In this document: positions 43,669 through 52,490 of the stretch, piece by piece | Layout: each line of letters opens with the position of its first letter | How positions within the stretch are numbered: the stretch's first letter is position 1 | From: JASGDN01 sp049841275 | GTDB taxonomy: Bacteria; Chloroflexota; Chloroflexia; Thermomicrobiales; UBA6265 | Direction of reading: 5' to 3' | Assembly: GCA_049841275.1 (NCBI GenBank) | Contig: JASGDN010000059.1 | Coordinates: forward strand, 1-64,000 | Length of the DNA stretch: 64,000 bases | Notes under the pieces: generated by a model | Seen by the model: only the letters and a program-made list of their open reading frames with translations | Databases searched by the model: none | What the model was told of the DNA's origin: nothing | Made by a program: the position numbers and the translations under genes

Positions 43669-44223
43669 GTTCCCGATGCCTCCTGCATGTCACCCCGGCT
43701 ACGAAGGCCGGACATCAAAGACCGTGCGGGCGATCGCGCGATCGTCCTGTTCCACACGCTACGGATGCGAGAGCACCTCCGTTGGCTCTCATCGTTGCTG
43801 AGGGCATATCCGGCGTCGAGGGAGACCCGCTCGCAAACGTGCGCTCTGCCACGAGATGGTTTCCCCAATAAAACCGGAAGCCCGTGGATCGAGGATTGGT
43901 TGGATGACGTTCGTTGATGCAGGATGGTAAACGACGACGACGCATATCGTCAACGACTCGCTGGACGACGCTCACAGCACATGGCCCGCCGAAGCTGCAT
44001 CGGTATCAAGATGGCACAAACACCCGAATCGCGCCCTGTGCGTTCTGCCAGCATTCTGGGCGGATCAATGGTCACATTGCACAGATCGCGGCCCGAATCG
44101 GGACACGTCCCGGATGGCTCCGGAAATGGTGGTGCGAAGCGCACAATGCGCGTGGGGTGCAATCAGCCTGAAGCTGTCCCACGGTATGCACGTAATGAGG
44201 ACAGGCTCCAAGACTCACGCAGT
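43669..44223. other. Gene-free stretch upstream of the liv operon
   Basis: About 555 bases with no credible coding frame. The minus-strand TTGACG near 43950 has only a poor -10 partner, so the liv promoter is not certain. Confidence 0.5.
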
Positions 44224-44267
44224 AAACGAAAGCCCGGAAGCGGTTCGCCGCTTCCGGGCTTTCGTTT
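44224..44267. terminator. 20-bp perfect terminator of tRNA-Arg
   Basis: Positions 44224-44243 and 44248-44267 are exact inverted repeats around a TTCG tetraloop, and both ends finish in T-rich TTTCGTTT. It starts 9 bases after the tRNA 3' end on the minus strand. Confidence 0.85.
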
Positions 44268-44275
44268 GCATTCAG

Positions 44276-44351
44276 TGGTACGCCCGAGAGGACTCGAACC
44301 TCTGGCCTCTTGCTCCGGAGGCAAGCGCTCTATCCGCTGAGCTACGGGCGC
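44276..44351 (-). tRNA. tRNA-Arg (anticodon CCG), CCA encoded
   Basis: Read on the minus strand it folds as a normal cloverleaf. The acceptor stem is GCGCCCG with CGGGCGT (one G-U closing pair), the D arm GCTC-AGCGGATA-GAGC, the anticodon stem CTTGC/GCAAG with loop CTCCGGA (CCG at 34-36), the T arm AGAGG-TTCGAGT-CCTCT, the discriminator A, and an encoded CCA. It reads CGG codons, expected to be frequent in this GC-rich genome. Confidence 0.97.
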
Positions 44352-44380
44352 GTACCGGTCCATCTCGTCCGGCGACCGCC

Positions 44381-44389
44381 AGTATACCA
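44381..44389 (-). promoter_or_regulatory. Extended -10 promoter of tRNA-Arg
   Basis: On the minus strand TGGTATACT is a near-consensus extended -10, 30 bases ahead of the tRNA. No clear -35 is present. Confidence 0.5.
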
Positions 44390-44431
44390 CCATCCTCCCC
44401 GGTCCATCCCGCCAACCGCTCGCCTCTCGGG

Positions 44432-44449
44432 GGCTGGCACACGCCAGCC
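44432..44449 (-). terminator. Short hairpin after the sulfatase gene
   Basis: A 7-bp stem with an ACAC loop lies 8 bases after the sulfatase stop on the minus strand. It is weak but placed correctly. Confidence 0.4.
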
Positions 44450-44457
44450 TCCACTCG

Positions 44458-45840
44458 TCACGAAAGGGCAGCTGGTTCGGGCAGGTCCTCACTCCACACC
44501 ATGTCATCGACGGCGGCCTGCCATTCCTGCAGGATCGTGTGCAGACGTTCGGCTTCACCGCGTACCGATGCCGTACCGGACAGGTCGTTGCATTCCCACG
44601 GATCGGCTTCCAGGTCGAAGAGCTGCCACGCCTCCGTCCCCTGGCCCGTTTTTCCTGAAATCCAGTAGCGGATCAGCTTCCATCGCCCATCGCTGACAGT
44701 CCGCTGCACGTCACGGTACGCCGCGAAGACGCTGGACCGAATCGCCTTCGTATCCGGGGCGAGCACCGGCAGCAAGCTCGTTCCCTGGACGGTCCCGGGA
44801 ACGTCAATCCCGGTCAGCGCACAGAGCGTCGGGAAGAGGTCGATGTTCGCGGTCAGCTGCGAAACACGTTGCCCCGGCCCGATACCGGGACCACGCATTA
44901 GCAGCGGCACGGTGATGCTGTGCTGATAGAGGTTCTGCTTGCCCATCAGCCCATGCTGCCCAACTGCCAGTCCGTGATCGGCGGTGTAGACGACGATCGT
45001 CTCGTTCGCCACGCCCTGGCGGTCGAGCGCGTCGAGAACCCGGCCAACCTGGGCGTCGAGGTGGCTGATCATGCCGTAGTAGTCGGCGATATGCCGCCGA
45101 ACCTCCGCCGGATCGCGCGGCATTGCGGCCAGCCCCTCGTCGCGGACCTTCATCTCACCGTTGTCGAACGGGTGGCGCGCCCACGCATTTGGTGGCAAGG
45201 AGATAGTTGCGGGATCGTACATCTCGGCATAGGGAGATGGTGGCGTGCGAGGATCGTGCGGCGCGGTGAATGCCACGTACAGGAAAAACGGGTCATCGTC
45301 CGCGTAGGTATCAATAAAATCGATCGCCGCATCGGCGAAGATCTCGGAGGAAAAGCCCTCTCCAATCGTCACTGCCTCATTGGGATAGATCCCCTCGGGA
45401 TCGTATTCGCGCAGCGGGACGGCATGGTGGTCGCTCATGCCGCCGAAGAAGAGGCGCGATCCACTCGCGAATCCATCGCTGAGCGTCTTCCGGTCGTTGT
45501 GCCATTTGCCGACGGCATGCGTGTGGTATCCAGCCTGACGAAATGTCTTCGGCATGGTCGCGAGCGCCGGATTCACCGTTTCCGACCCTACCGCGCTGTC
45601 GACCTCGTGGGAAGCGGTCGCCGAGAAGACGCCGTTCCCGGTCAGGATAGACGCCCGGCTGGGCGCACAGACGGCCCCATAGAACGCGCCGGTGATATGC
45701 GTCCGATCGAAGGACGCCCCCTGCGCGATCAGCTGGTCGAATACAGGCGTCTGCACGCAGGGATCGCCCTGCGCGCCCATTGCCCCCATCCGATGATCGT
45801 CTGCCACCATCACCACGACATTCGGTCGCTGTCCCACCAC
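44458..45840 (-). CDS. Type I sulfatase
   Basis: GTG 45840 is preferred (GGAGG 4-5 bases upstream, 460 residues, start RPNVVVMVADDHR as in the family); an ATG at 45879 would add 13 residues. The formylglycine motif is CAPSR with C58 as the modified residue, followed by ASILTG. D14/D15 and the DHG in YTADHGLAVGQHGLMGK bind the metal, and GKWHN contacts the sulfate. It hydrolyses a sulfate ester, possibly of a glycan or choline-type substrate. No signal peptide is visible, so it is likely cytoplasmic; a maturase gene is not in this window. Confidence 0.9.
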   Translation of the reverse strand: MVGQRPNVVVMVADDHRMGAMGAQGDPCVQTPVFDQLIAQGASFDRTHITGAFYGAVCAPSRASILTGNGVFSATASHEVDSAVGSETVNPALATMPKTFRQAGYHTHAVGKWHNDRKTLSDGFASGSRLFFGGMSDHHAVPLREYDPEGIYPNEAVTIGEGFSSEIFADAAIDFIDTYADDDPFFLYVAFTAPHDPRTPPSPYAEMYDPATISLPPNAWARHPFDNGEMKVRDEGLAAMPRDPAEVRRHIADYYGMISHLDAQVGRVLDALDRQGVANETIVVYTADHGLAVGQHGLMGKQNLYQHSITVPLLMRGPGIGPGQRVSQLTANIDLFPTLCALTGIDVPGTVQGTSLLPVLAPDTKAIRSSVFAAYRDVQRTVSDGRWKLIRYWISGKTGQGTEAWQLFDLEADPWECNDLSGTASVRGEAERLHTILQEWQAAVDDMVWSEDLPEPAALS

Positions 45841-45965
45841 ATGTCCTCCATCGGCCACACCCAAAGCGTGCCCGTGCATCTCCTCGTTCAGCGGACGCTA
45901 CTGTAGCGGACTTTTCTCCGCATGTCGCCGTACCAGCGAGACACGATCGTTCGGATCGCGCAGAC

Positions 45966-45998
45966 GCACCCGATCCGTCACGGTGGCGGATCGGGTGC
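45966..45998 (-). terminator. Terminator after the first quinoprotein-cupredoxin gene
   Basis: A 12-bp perfect stem (45966-45977 with 45987-45998), 54 bases after the stop on the minus strand. Confidence 0.55.
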
Positions 45999-46051
45999 TT
46001 CGCAGACTATCGGCTTATGTCGAGAGTCGCATCCATGCGGAACGCGACGCC

Positions 46052-48073
46052 CTACTCGGCGACGAGCGTCCCAACCATGCCGGCATCGGCGTGACCCTCG
46101 ACCGAGCAGTAGAACGAATACGTGCCAGGAGCCAGGTTCATCGTGAACTCGGTGCTTTCTCCGCCGACGACCATGCCAGAGTCGACCTGGCCATCGATCA
46201 CGAAGTCGTGCTGGAGGGCACCGACATTGGCCAACGTCACCTTGACGTCATTGTTGGCCGGGATCGCGATCGAGTTCGGCTTGAAGTAGAGGTCACCCAT
46301 CTCGACGGCAAGCGTGTAGGTGCCATTGCCAGCATCGACCGGGGTTGCAGCGCCGGCAGAAGCCTCGCCCGACGCCGGAGACGCGGCCGGTGTCCCGGCC
46401 TCTTCGGTCGCCTGCAGGCGCGTCGGCTGCGCGTCCGGAACGAAGCCGCCACCATTGCCCAGCTTGAAACTGACCAGCTCGTAGACGGCCTCGGCCTCGG
46501 GATCGCGCTGGTCGGGCGACGCCACATACTGCGTGCCCGCCGCGACGTAGAGCTCGTCGCCCGCGATCACGACCGGTGCATTCACACCGGCCTTCAGCTG
46601 GTAGTACCAGAGCGCCTTGCCATCCTCGCGTGCGAAGGCGCGGACGAGACCATCCAGGCCCGCCGTGATCACCAGGTCGTTTGCCACGATGATCGAACCA
46701 GTCGGGAAGGTCGGAAGATCCGTCTTCCAAAGGATCTTGCCGCTGGCGATATCGATCGCGGCGATCTCGCCCTCGAACGGGTCCTTCGCCGTGCGGTCGA
46801 ACTCCGTGGACTTGTGCCACGTCGGCCGGTTGGTGATGACGTAGTAGAAGACGCCGTCCTTGTACGCCGGCGGCGTCAGCACGCCCCCGTTGCCGCCTGG
46901 GTAGACGCGCACGAAGCGGTCGTCCGGCAGCTGCTGCAGCTGGTCGTTCTCGTGGATGCCAACGAGCGTGCGCCACAGGATCACACCGGTGTCGGCATTG
47001 ATGCCGGCCACCTCGCCGACCTTGCCGGAGGTGATGGCGACCTTCGTCTTCTGGCCGTTGATATCGACGTCATTGACGATCGTCGGTGCGATCTGATAGT
47101 CGAGGTCGAAGAGGTCGTGCGGCTTCGGCTGGAAGTACCAGCGCACCGAGCCGGTGGTCGTATCCAGCGACATCGCGGTGCTGGCGTACAGGTTCGGACC
47201 CGGCCGGCTGGATGCCGTAGGATACTCGGGATCGCCCGGCCACGGCGCGGCATTGCCGTTCCCGAAGTAGACGTTGCCATCGTCGTCGAAGTTGGGCGGA
47301 TACCAGAGGCCGGCGCCGGAGTTGTGGCGTGCATTGCCCCAGAGGTTCTCCTCCGAGAGGTCGAAGTACCACTGCGTCTCGCCGGTCAGCGCGTCGAGCG
47401 AGTGCAGAACGCCACGCGCACCCAGGTTGCCATTCGTGGACAACGGAACGATCGAGATGTAGATGGACCCGCCGTAGGCGACCGGCGCCATGCGGATGCC
47501 TTCCTGCGGGAAGTTGCTCAGCTGGACCTGCCAGACATCCTCACCGGTCTCGGCATTCACGGCCGCCACATTGGCGGACTCGCCGAGGCCGTAGTAGATG
47601 TTGCCGTAGCCATAGCAGACGCCGTTCGGGCCGTTGCAGCCGATGTTGTACGTCTTGCGCCACTTGACCTCACCGGTTGCCCGGTCGTACGCCGTGACGT
47701 TGCTGGACATGTCCTGCACGTAGACAAGGTTCCCGACCACGATCGGGGGAGCCGTCACGGCGGCAGGATCGCCAGCCTCGTTCGTGCTCTCGGACCGCCA
47801 TGCCGGGCCGAGGTCCAGGATGTTGGACGACGCGATGGTCGTCACCGGCGCCACGCGATGTCCCTTCGGATCCCCGCTCAGCGACGGCCAGTCGCCGTTC
47901 TCGAGCGAGGCTTCCGGAATCGGGCCGGCGGGCAGGGTCTCGGCGGCAGGAGTCGACTCCTGTGCGAAGACTGCGCGATTGTGAACGCCCAGAGCAGCCG
48001 CTCCGGCGGTAGCCGTCGAAGCGGCAGACGTAGCGACAAAGCCGCGACGCGTCAGGCGTCGTGGTTCAGACAT
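46052..48073 (-). CDS. Tat-exported PQQ-type propeller protein fused to a cupredoxin
   Basis: The 673-residue protein starts with a twin-arginine signal (RRLTRRGFVATSAAS). A WD-like PQQ propeller fills residues about 50-545, with repeats such as TGEVKWRKTY, TGEDVWQV, TGETQWYF and SGKILWKTD and the PKPHDLFDLDYQ segment seen in quinoprotein alcohol dehydrogenases. After a Thr/Pro/Ala linker, residues 580-673 form a plastocyanin-like domain with all type-1 copper ligands: H622, C656, H661 and M666. A substrate oxidised at PQQ could pass electrons to the copper (inference). AGGGGG-type ribosome site upstream; promoter at 48161-48188. Confidence 0.85.
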   Translation of the reverse strand: MSEPRRLTRRGFVATSAASTATAGAAALGVHNRAVFAQESTPAAETLPAGPIPEASLENGDWPSLSGDPKGHRVAPVTTIASSNILDLGPAWRSESTNEAGDPAAVTAPPIVVGNLVYVQDMSSNVTAYDRATGEVKWRKTYNIGCNGPNGVCYGYGNIYYGLGESANVAAVNAETGEDVWQVQLSNFPQEGIRMAPVAYGGSIYISIVPLSTNGNLGARGVLHSLDALTGETQWYFDLSEENLWGNARHNSGAGLWYPPNFDDDGNVYFGNGNAAPWPGDPEYPTASSRPGPNLYASTAMSLDTTTGSVRWYFQPKPHDLFDLDYQIAPTIVNDVDINGQKTKVAITSGKVGEVAGINADTGVILWRTLVGIHENDQLQQLPDDRFVRVYPGGNGGVLTPPAYKDGVFYYVITNRPTWHKSTEFDRTAKDPFEGEIAAIDIASGKILWKTDLPTFPTGSIIVANDLVITAGLDGLVRAFAREDGKALWYYQLKAGVNAPVVIAGDELYVAAGTQYVASPDQRDPEAEAVYELVSFKLGNGGGFVPDAQPTRLQATEEAGTPAASPASGEASAGAATPVDAGNGTYTLAVEMGDLYFKPNSIAIPANNDVKVTLANVGALQHDFVIDGQVDSGMVVGGESTEFTMNLAPGTYSFYCSVEGHADAGMVGTLVAE

Positions 48074-48160
48074 GCGATCCCCCTCTGTTGGAACGTTGGG
48101 TTGCTACGGATTGCTGATGCAACGGAGCACTGCTGCATCGTGAAAACGCAATTCACTGCA

Positions 48161-48188
48161 ATTCTCTCAGGATTCGAGACCCTGTCAA
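48161..48188 (-). promoter_or_regulatory. Promoter of the first quinoprotein-cupredoxin gene
   Basis: On the minus strand a perfect TTGACA (48188-48183) is followed after 16 bases by GAGAAT (48166-48161). The start codon is 88 bases downstream. Confidence 0.45.
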
Positions 48189-48304
48189 GGCCTAATCCCG
48201 ACCCAACAACCATGATTTCGGACGAGGCTATTCGTTCGCAGCAACACCCTGTATGCTGGTCCCGGCGCGTGACTGGATGGCAATTCGACAAGGAGGGCAC
48301 CAGC

Positions 48305-49345
48305 GTGAGCAATGGGACGGACGTGGACATCTTCGATCGCCTCCGCACGGACGAGTCCTGTGCGGCATGGCTCTCCTCGCTCGAGGCGCTAGACACGTCC
48401 CGCCTGACGATTCCCCCGCTCCCTCAGGGCGATGCGTTCGACGATGCCCTGGCCTGGCTGGCGGCTCCGGACGACGACCGCATCACCATGAACACCTTAC
48501 TTCCCACGATCGCCGGATCAGCCGATCTGGAGTGGCTCCGCGCCCGCTCGGTTGCGTCGCTGCTGACTGTCATGGATGTTGTCGCCGCGCCACATGGCTT
48601 TCCAGCCTGGCCAGCATCGCTCGGCGAGCTCGGCCGCTTCTTCTACGCATTCGTCTACGCCTCGATCCTGCCGGAAACCCGCGCCCTGTTCGCGAAGCGC
48701 GGCATCCCGGAAGACATCCAGCACGCGACGATGGCGGATATCGGGCGGAACATGTACGTCCATCGGAAGCGCCATGGCACGCACGGCCTGGCATCTCCGG
48801 ACTGGCTGATGCTGCACGCACGAGGCATGATCTTCCAGCTCGGGCGGCTTCAGTTCGAACGGGCGGGGCTCGGCACGCGCACCAGCAACACCATCCAGGA
48901 AAGCGGATTTCCGTGGTCGAAAGGCGATCCTACCCTCTCGATCCATATCCCGGACTTCATGGGATCCATGTCACCAGAAGCCTGCGATGCATCGTTCGTC
49001 CAGGCCGCCGACTTCTTCCCACGGTATTTCCCGGAGGAGGCCGTCCACACGGCCGTCTGCAACTCCTGGCTTCTCGATACCCAGTTGCGCGACTATCTCT
49101 CCCCAGCGTCGAACATCATCGCGTTCCAGCGCCGCTTCCGTCACATCCGGCCAGGGGAATGGGCGAACGACGGCCCGCTTCGATTCGTTTTCGGACCGGT
49201 CGACTGGCCGTTGGAGGATTACCCGCAGGAGACCTCCGTGCAGCGGGCCGTCGTGCAACACCTGAAGGACGGCAAGGACTGGCACGGGGGCATGGGCTGG
49301 ATGGAGTTCCCATCGACATCGATGCCGGCAGGATCCGCCGGTTGA
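48305..49345 (+). CDS. Acyltransferase-like protein with NAT_N and GNAT_C domains
   Basis: The GTG at 48305 has AAGGAGGG 7 bases upstream (346 residues). Residues about 25-150 form an all-helical N-terminal domain. The C-terminal half has the GNAT_C pattern: TLSIHIPDFMGSMSPEACD, a gap, FFPRYFPEE, CNSWLLDTQLRDYLSPASNI and FQRRFRH. Proteins with this pair of domains are annotated as acyltransferases, widespread in Chloroflexota, Firmicutes and Actinobacteria, with no known substrate. The downstream gene on the same strand (81 bases away) is also of unknown function. Confidence 0.82.
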   Translation: MSNGTDVDIFDRLRTDESCAAWLSSLEALDTSRLTIPPLPQGDAFDDALAWLAAPDDDRITMNTLLPTIAGSADLEWLRARSVASLLTVMDVVAAPHGFPAWPASLGELGRFFYAFVYASILPETRALFAKRGIPEDIQHATMADIGRNMYVHRKRHGTHGLASPDWLMLHARGMIFQLGRLQFERAGLGTRTSNTIQESGFPWSKGDPTLSIHIPDFMGSMSPEACDASFVQAADFFPRYFPEEAVHTAVCNSWLLDTQLRDYLSPASNIIAFQRRFRHIRPGEWANDGPLRFVFGPVDWPLEDYPQETSVQRAVVQHLKDGKDWHGGMGWMEFPSTSMPAGSAG

Positions 49346-49426
49346 TATCGAGGGGAACTGGCCCTCACGCCACGGCAATTCGATACTCTGTCTCAACAAC
49401 GTTCGTCTTGAGTCAGGAAGATCGCG

Positions 49427-50080
49427 TTGAACGCTTCAGACCATCATTCCGCAGCCACGCTCGACCGGGTTCTGCCGCCGGCATTGACACGCCCGATCCA
49501 ACCGCCTCAGCTTTTCGCCGACCGGCAGCACCGCACCACCTTCGCGCGGATGATGCAGCAGCAGTTCTGGCTCTGGGGATGCGATGTCCGACGCCAGGAA
49601 GGTAATCTACTGGCTCTGCACGGATTCGAGAAACAACGGCCGCCAGAAGAGTCCGGCTGCTCGACCAGCCGCTACACCCGACGCGTTGCCCAGGACATCG
49701 ATCTCGTCCTGTGGGGATTCGGCCTGCTCGCATCCCGCGAAGGCGATGGCTCGGTCTTCCTGTCCCGTCACGCACTCCGTCCCCGCTGCGGTGATTGCGG
49801 CGCATCCCTGGACGTGCGCTGGGATCCCGACGATTTCCGCGACCTTCGCCGGCCGGCATCAGCCTGCGATCACCGGCGAGTGCGCCTTCTCCTGGCCGAT
49901 GTCCTCGCCTGGATCGCTGACTACGAGCGGAGCGTCCTGGATACTGCCGGCATCAGTTTCCGGTCATCATCCATCGCCGCCTGGAAACGGGCGGTCGGAC
50001 CGGCGCAGGAGCTGCCAGCCCGCTGGAACGAACTCGCCACATCGCTCCACACGGAAGGGTGGGCGATCGCCCTGCCCTGA
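49427..50080 (+). CDS. Unknown protein with a CxxC...C/H cluster
   Basis: This 217-residue frame starts at TTG 49427 behind AGGAAG. I recognise no family. Around residues 115-145 it has RCGDCGASLDVRW and then ACDHRR, a set of Cys/His that could bind zinc, flanked by two Trp-rich helical parts (FWLWGCDVRRQEGNLL and VLWGFGLLASREGDG). The codon pattern and a strong terminator after it support a real gene. It may be cotranscribed with the acyltransferase. Confidence 0.65.
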   Translation: MNASDHHSAATLDRVLPPALTRPIQPPQLFADRQHRTTFARMMQQQFWLWGCDVRRQEGNLLALHGFEKQRPPEESGCSTSRYTRRVAQDIDLVLWGFGLLASREGDGSVFLSRHALRPRCGDCGASLDVRWDPDDFRDLRRPASACDHRRVRLLLADVLAWIADYERSVLDTAGISFRSSSIAAWKRAVGPAQELPARWNELATSLHTEGWAIALP

Positions 50081-50210
50081 GGAAACGCCCGGAACCCGGC
50101 CGATACGGCAGATGCTGACACGCCGTCGTGGCTGACCGATCCGGTATCCGATGAGCCGCCAGTACGCGCAGATTCCACCGCGGTGACGGCCCAGCATGAC
50201 GGAGACATGC

Positions 50211-50244
50211 GACGAGGCCCAGGGCACATGCCCTGGGCCTCGTC
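50211..50244. terminator. 15-bp perfect bidirectional terminator
   Basis: Positions 50211-50225 and 50230-50244 are exact inverted repeats with a 4-base loop, between two convergent genes. Confidence 0.65.
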
Positions 50245-50274
50245 CGTTTCCTGCCTCGTGGCGGAAGCGACCGC

Positions 50275-52329
50275 TTACTGGACGATCAGCTTGCCAACCA
50301 TGCCGGCTTCCTTGTGGCCAGGAATGGAGCAGTAGTACTCGTACTCGCCCGCCGCCGCATTGATGGTGACGGTGTCGGAGTCACCGCCGTTGAGCGTCTT
50401 CGACTCCACCTTCAGCGCATCAATCACGAAGTCGTGCTGGAGCACGCCCTTGTTCACGATCGTCACCTGGACGTCGGTGTTGGCCGGAATGGTGAGTTCC
50501 TTCGGATCGAAGTTGATGTCGATCGTGTGGACCTCGAAGGCCGAGCCCGAACCGGATGCGGCCGGAGTGGCCTCGCCGGCCGGAGACGCCTCCGGCGTCG
50601 CGATCGAGCCGGTGCCGCCGATCTTCAGCGCGACGAGCGTTGCAGAGGGCTTCGCATCGGCAGACGGCGGAATCGTGAAGGGGCCGCCAGCCGGGACGTA
50701 GATGAAGTCACCGGAGACCGCCAGCGGCGCATTGATGCCAGCCGGAGCCTGCCAGTTCCAGACCTCGGTGCCATCGCTGGTGTTGAAGGCGCGGACGATG
50801 CCGTCGAGGCCAGCAGTAAAGACGAGGTCGTTCACCACCGTCGCTCCCGCATAAGCCGGCGTCTGGATCTGCGTATCCCAGAGGACCTTGCCAGTCGCGC
50901 CATCGAGGGCCACAAGCTCGCCCGTGCCGGAGAAGATGTCCAGCGCTTCGGCAACAAGCCGGCCACCTTCGTAGACGGTGCGCAGGTTGACAATCGGGGC
51001 GTAGACGACGCCATCGGCAAAGGCCATCGAGGTTTCGACGCCACCGAGGGTGCCGGGGAAGACCTCCACCTGCTGGCCTTCGGGAACTTCCTGCAGATCG
51101 TCGTTCTGGTGCTTGCCGACCGGGGTCCGCCACAGCTCCTCACCGGTCTCCTGGTTCGCAGCAACCACGATGCCGTGCTTGCCGGAGGTGAAGACCACCT
51201 TCGTGTCGGTGCCATTGATGCTGACGTTCCCGAGCACCGGCGTCAGCTGGTTATCGAGGTCGAAGAGGTCGTGTGGCTTGACGTTGATGTACCACTCGAT
51301 GGACGCACTGTCCGGGTTGATCTTGATCAGCGAGTCGGCGTAGTCGTTGTCGCCCATGCGGCTGGTCGCGCTCGGGAACTCCGGTGTGCCGGGATACGGA
51401 GCGGCATTGCCGATACCGACGTACAGCTGGCCCTCATCATCGACCGACGGAACGTGCCAGAGGCCGCCGCCGGAGTTGATGCGGGCATTGTTCCAGAGGT
51501 TGTCAGTGGTGGTATCGAAGTACCAGAGGATCTTACCGGTGGACGCATCGAGCGCGAAGATGAAGCCGCGCTGGCCACCGTTGTAGAAGGCCTCCGGGGT
51601 ACCCGGAATGGTGCTGACGTAGACCGTGCTGTCGTACACCAGCGGGGCCATCGTGATGCCCTCGTGGCGATAGCCCTTGATGGTTGTCCGCCAGACTTCC
51701 TCACCCGTGTCCTGCTTGGCCGCGATCACGACACCGTCACCACCCAGGGTGAAGAACGCCATGCCGTAGCCGAGGCCAACGCCGTTCGGACCGCCCGACG
51801 GAACATCGTTGTTGTACTCGTTGTACCAGACCTGCTCGCCGGTATCGGCCTTCAGCGCGTAGACGTTGCTCTGGGCGTCCTGCTGGAAGACCACGCCATT
51901 CGCGATCACTGGGTTCGCGACCAGCGCACCGAACGGCGCGCCGATGGTGATCGGCAGCGACCACTCGACGCCGAGCTGCGAGACCGTGTCGCTCTTGATG
52001 CCGCTCGCCGTGATATGGCGGGTGGACTTGAGGTCGAAGTTCTCCGACGGCCAGTTCGCCTCTTCACCGTATTCGGGTGGAACCGCGTCGCCCAGCGGCG
52101 TTGCCGTCGGGAAGTCGGCTCCGGACGACTCTGACTGAGCCTCCGGCGATGCCGCCGGCGTCGCGCTGGAGGCATCCGGCGTCGCATCCTGGGCGCTGGC
52201 GAAACCAACCGCCGCCCCGGCAATGCCAAGACCAAGCGCCGTGCCGGTGCCGACCAGCTTGCGTCGGCTCAGCAGAGCGCGAGCCTGCTCCTCGGACTCA
52301 TGACCCTGATTCAGCGATCCCTTAGTCAC
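50275..52329 (-). CDS. Second Tat-exported PQQ-type propeller protein fused to a cupredoxin
   Basis: From GTG 52329 (AAAGGGAG 5 bases upstream) the protein has 684 residues. The signal is SRRKLVGTGTALGLG, followed by a Ser/Ala/Pro-rich linker. PQQ-propeller repeats include TGEQVWYNEY, TGEEVWRTT, TGKILWYFD, TGEELWRTP and TGKVLWDTQ, with the same PHDLFDLDNQ segment as its paralogue. The C-terminal cupredoxin has H632, C667, H672 and M677. The two proteins share the full domain order and similar motifs, so they are paralogues, though separated by two plus-strand genes. Substrate unknown. Confidence 0.85.
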   Translation of the reverse strand: MTKGSLNQGHESEEQARALLSRRKLVGTGTALGLGIAGAAVGFASAQDATPDASSATPAASPEAQSESSGADFPTATPLGDAVPPEYGEEANWPSENFDLKSTRHITASGIKSDTVSQLGVEWSLPITIGAPFGALVANPVIANGVVFQQDAQSNVYALKADTGEQVWYNEYNNDVPSGGPNGVGLGYGMAFFTLGGDGVVIAAKQDTGEEVWRTTIKGYRHEGITMAPLVYDSTVYVSTIPGTPEAFYNGGQRGFIFALDASTGKILWYFDTTTDNLWNNARINSGGGLWHVPSVDDEGQLYVGIGNAAPYPGTPEFPSATSRMGDNDYADSLIKINPDSASIEWYINVKPHDLFDLDNQLTPVLGNVSINGTDTKVVFTSGKHGIVVAANQETGEELWRTPVGKHQNDDLQEVPEGQQVEVFPGTLGGVETSMAFADGVVYAPIVNLRTVYEGGRLVAEALDIFSGTGELVALDGATGKVLWDTQIQTPAYAGATVVNDLVFTAGLDGIVRAFNTSDGTEVWNWQAPAGINAPLAVSGDFIYVPAGGPFTIPPSADAKPSATLVALKIGGTGSIATPEASPAGEATPAASGSGSAFEVHTIDINFDPKELTIPANTDVQVTIVNKGVLQHDFVIDALKVESKTLNGGDSDTVTINAAAGEYEYYCSIPGHKEAGMVGKLIVQ

Positions 52330-52415
52330 GTGTACTCCCTTTCTCAATGTCCTTTGCCGAACGTAGCCGCCCGGTCCCTAACGCGGAATTAGCGACGTAC
52401 GCTCCTGCGCACGCC

Positions 52416-52443
52416 ATTATTCAGTCCCGTGGCCCTTTGGCAA
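52416..52443 (-). promoter_or_regulatory. Promoter of the second quinoprotein-cupredoxin gene
   Basis: On the minus strand TTGCCA (52443-52438) and AATAAT (52421-52416) are 16 bases apart, each one base from consensus. The start codon is about 80 bases downstream of the expected transcription start. Confidence 0.55.
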
Positions 52444-52490
52444 GGACCAGGCAGGCGCGAATTGACCCAATTACAGCATGGATGCACGAG

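Noticed and set aside
45983..48304. Very long plus-strand open frame running into the acyltransferase gene
   Set aside because: This part is antisense to the first quinoprotein-cupredoxin gene, whose Tat signal, propeller repeats and copper ligands are clear. The real plus-strand gene starts at GTG 48305 behind AAGGAGGG.
50314..52134. 606-codon plus-strand frame opposite the second quinoprotein gene
   Set aside because: No motif, Arg/Val/His-rich; the minus-strand gene has complete domains.
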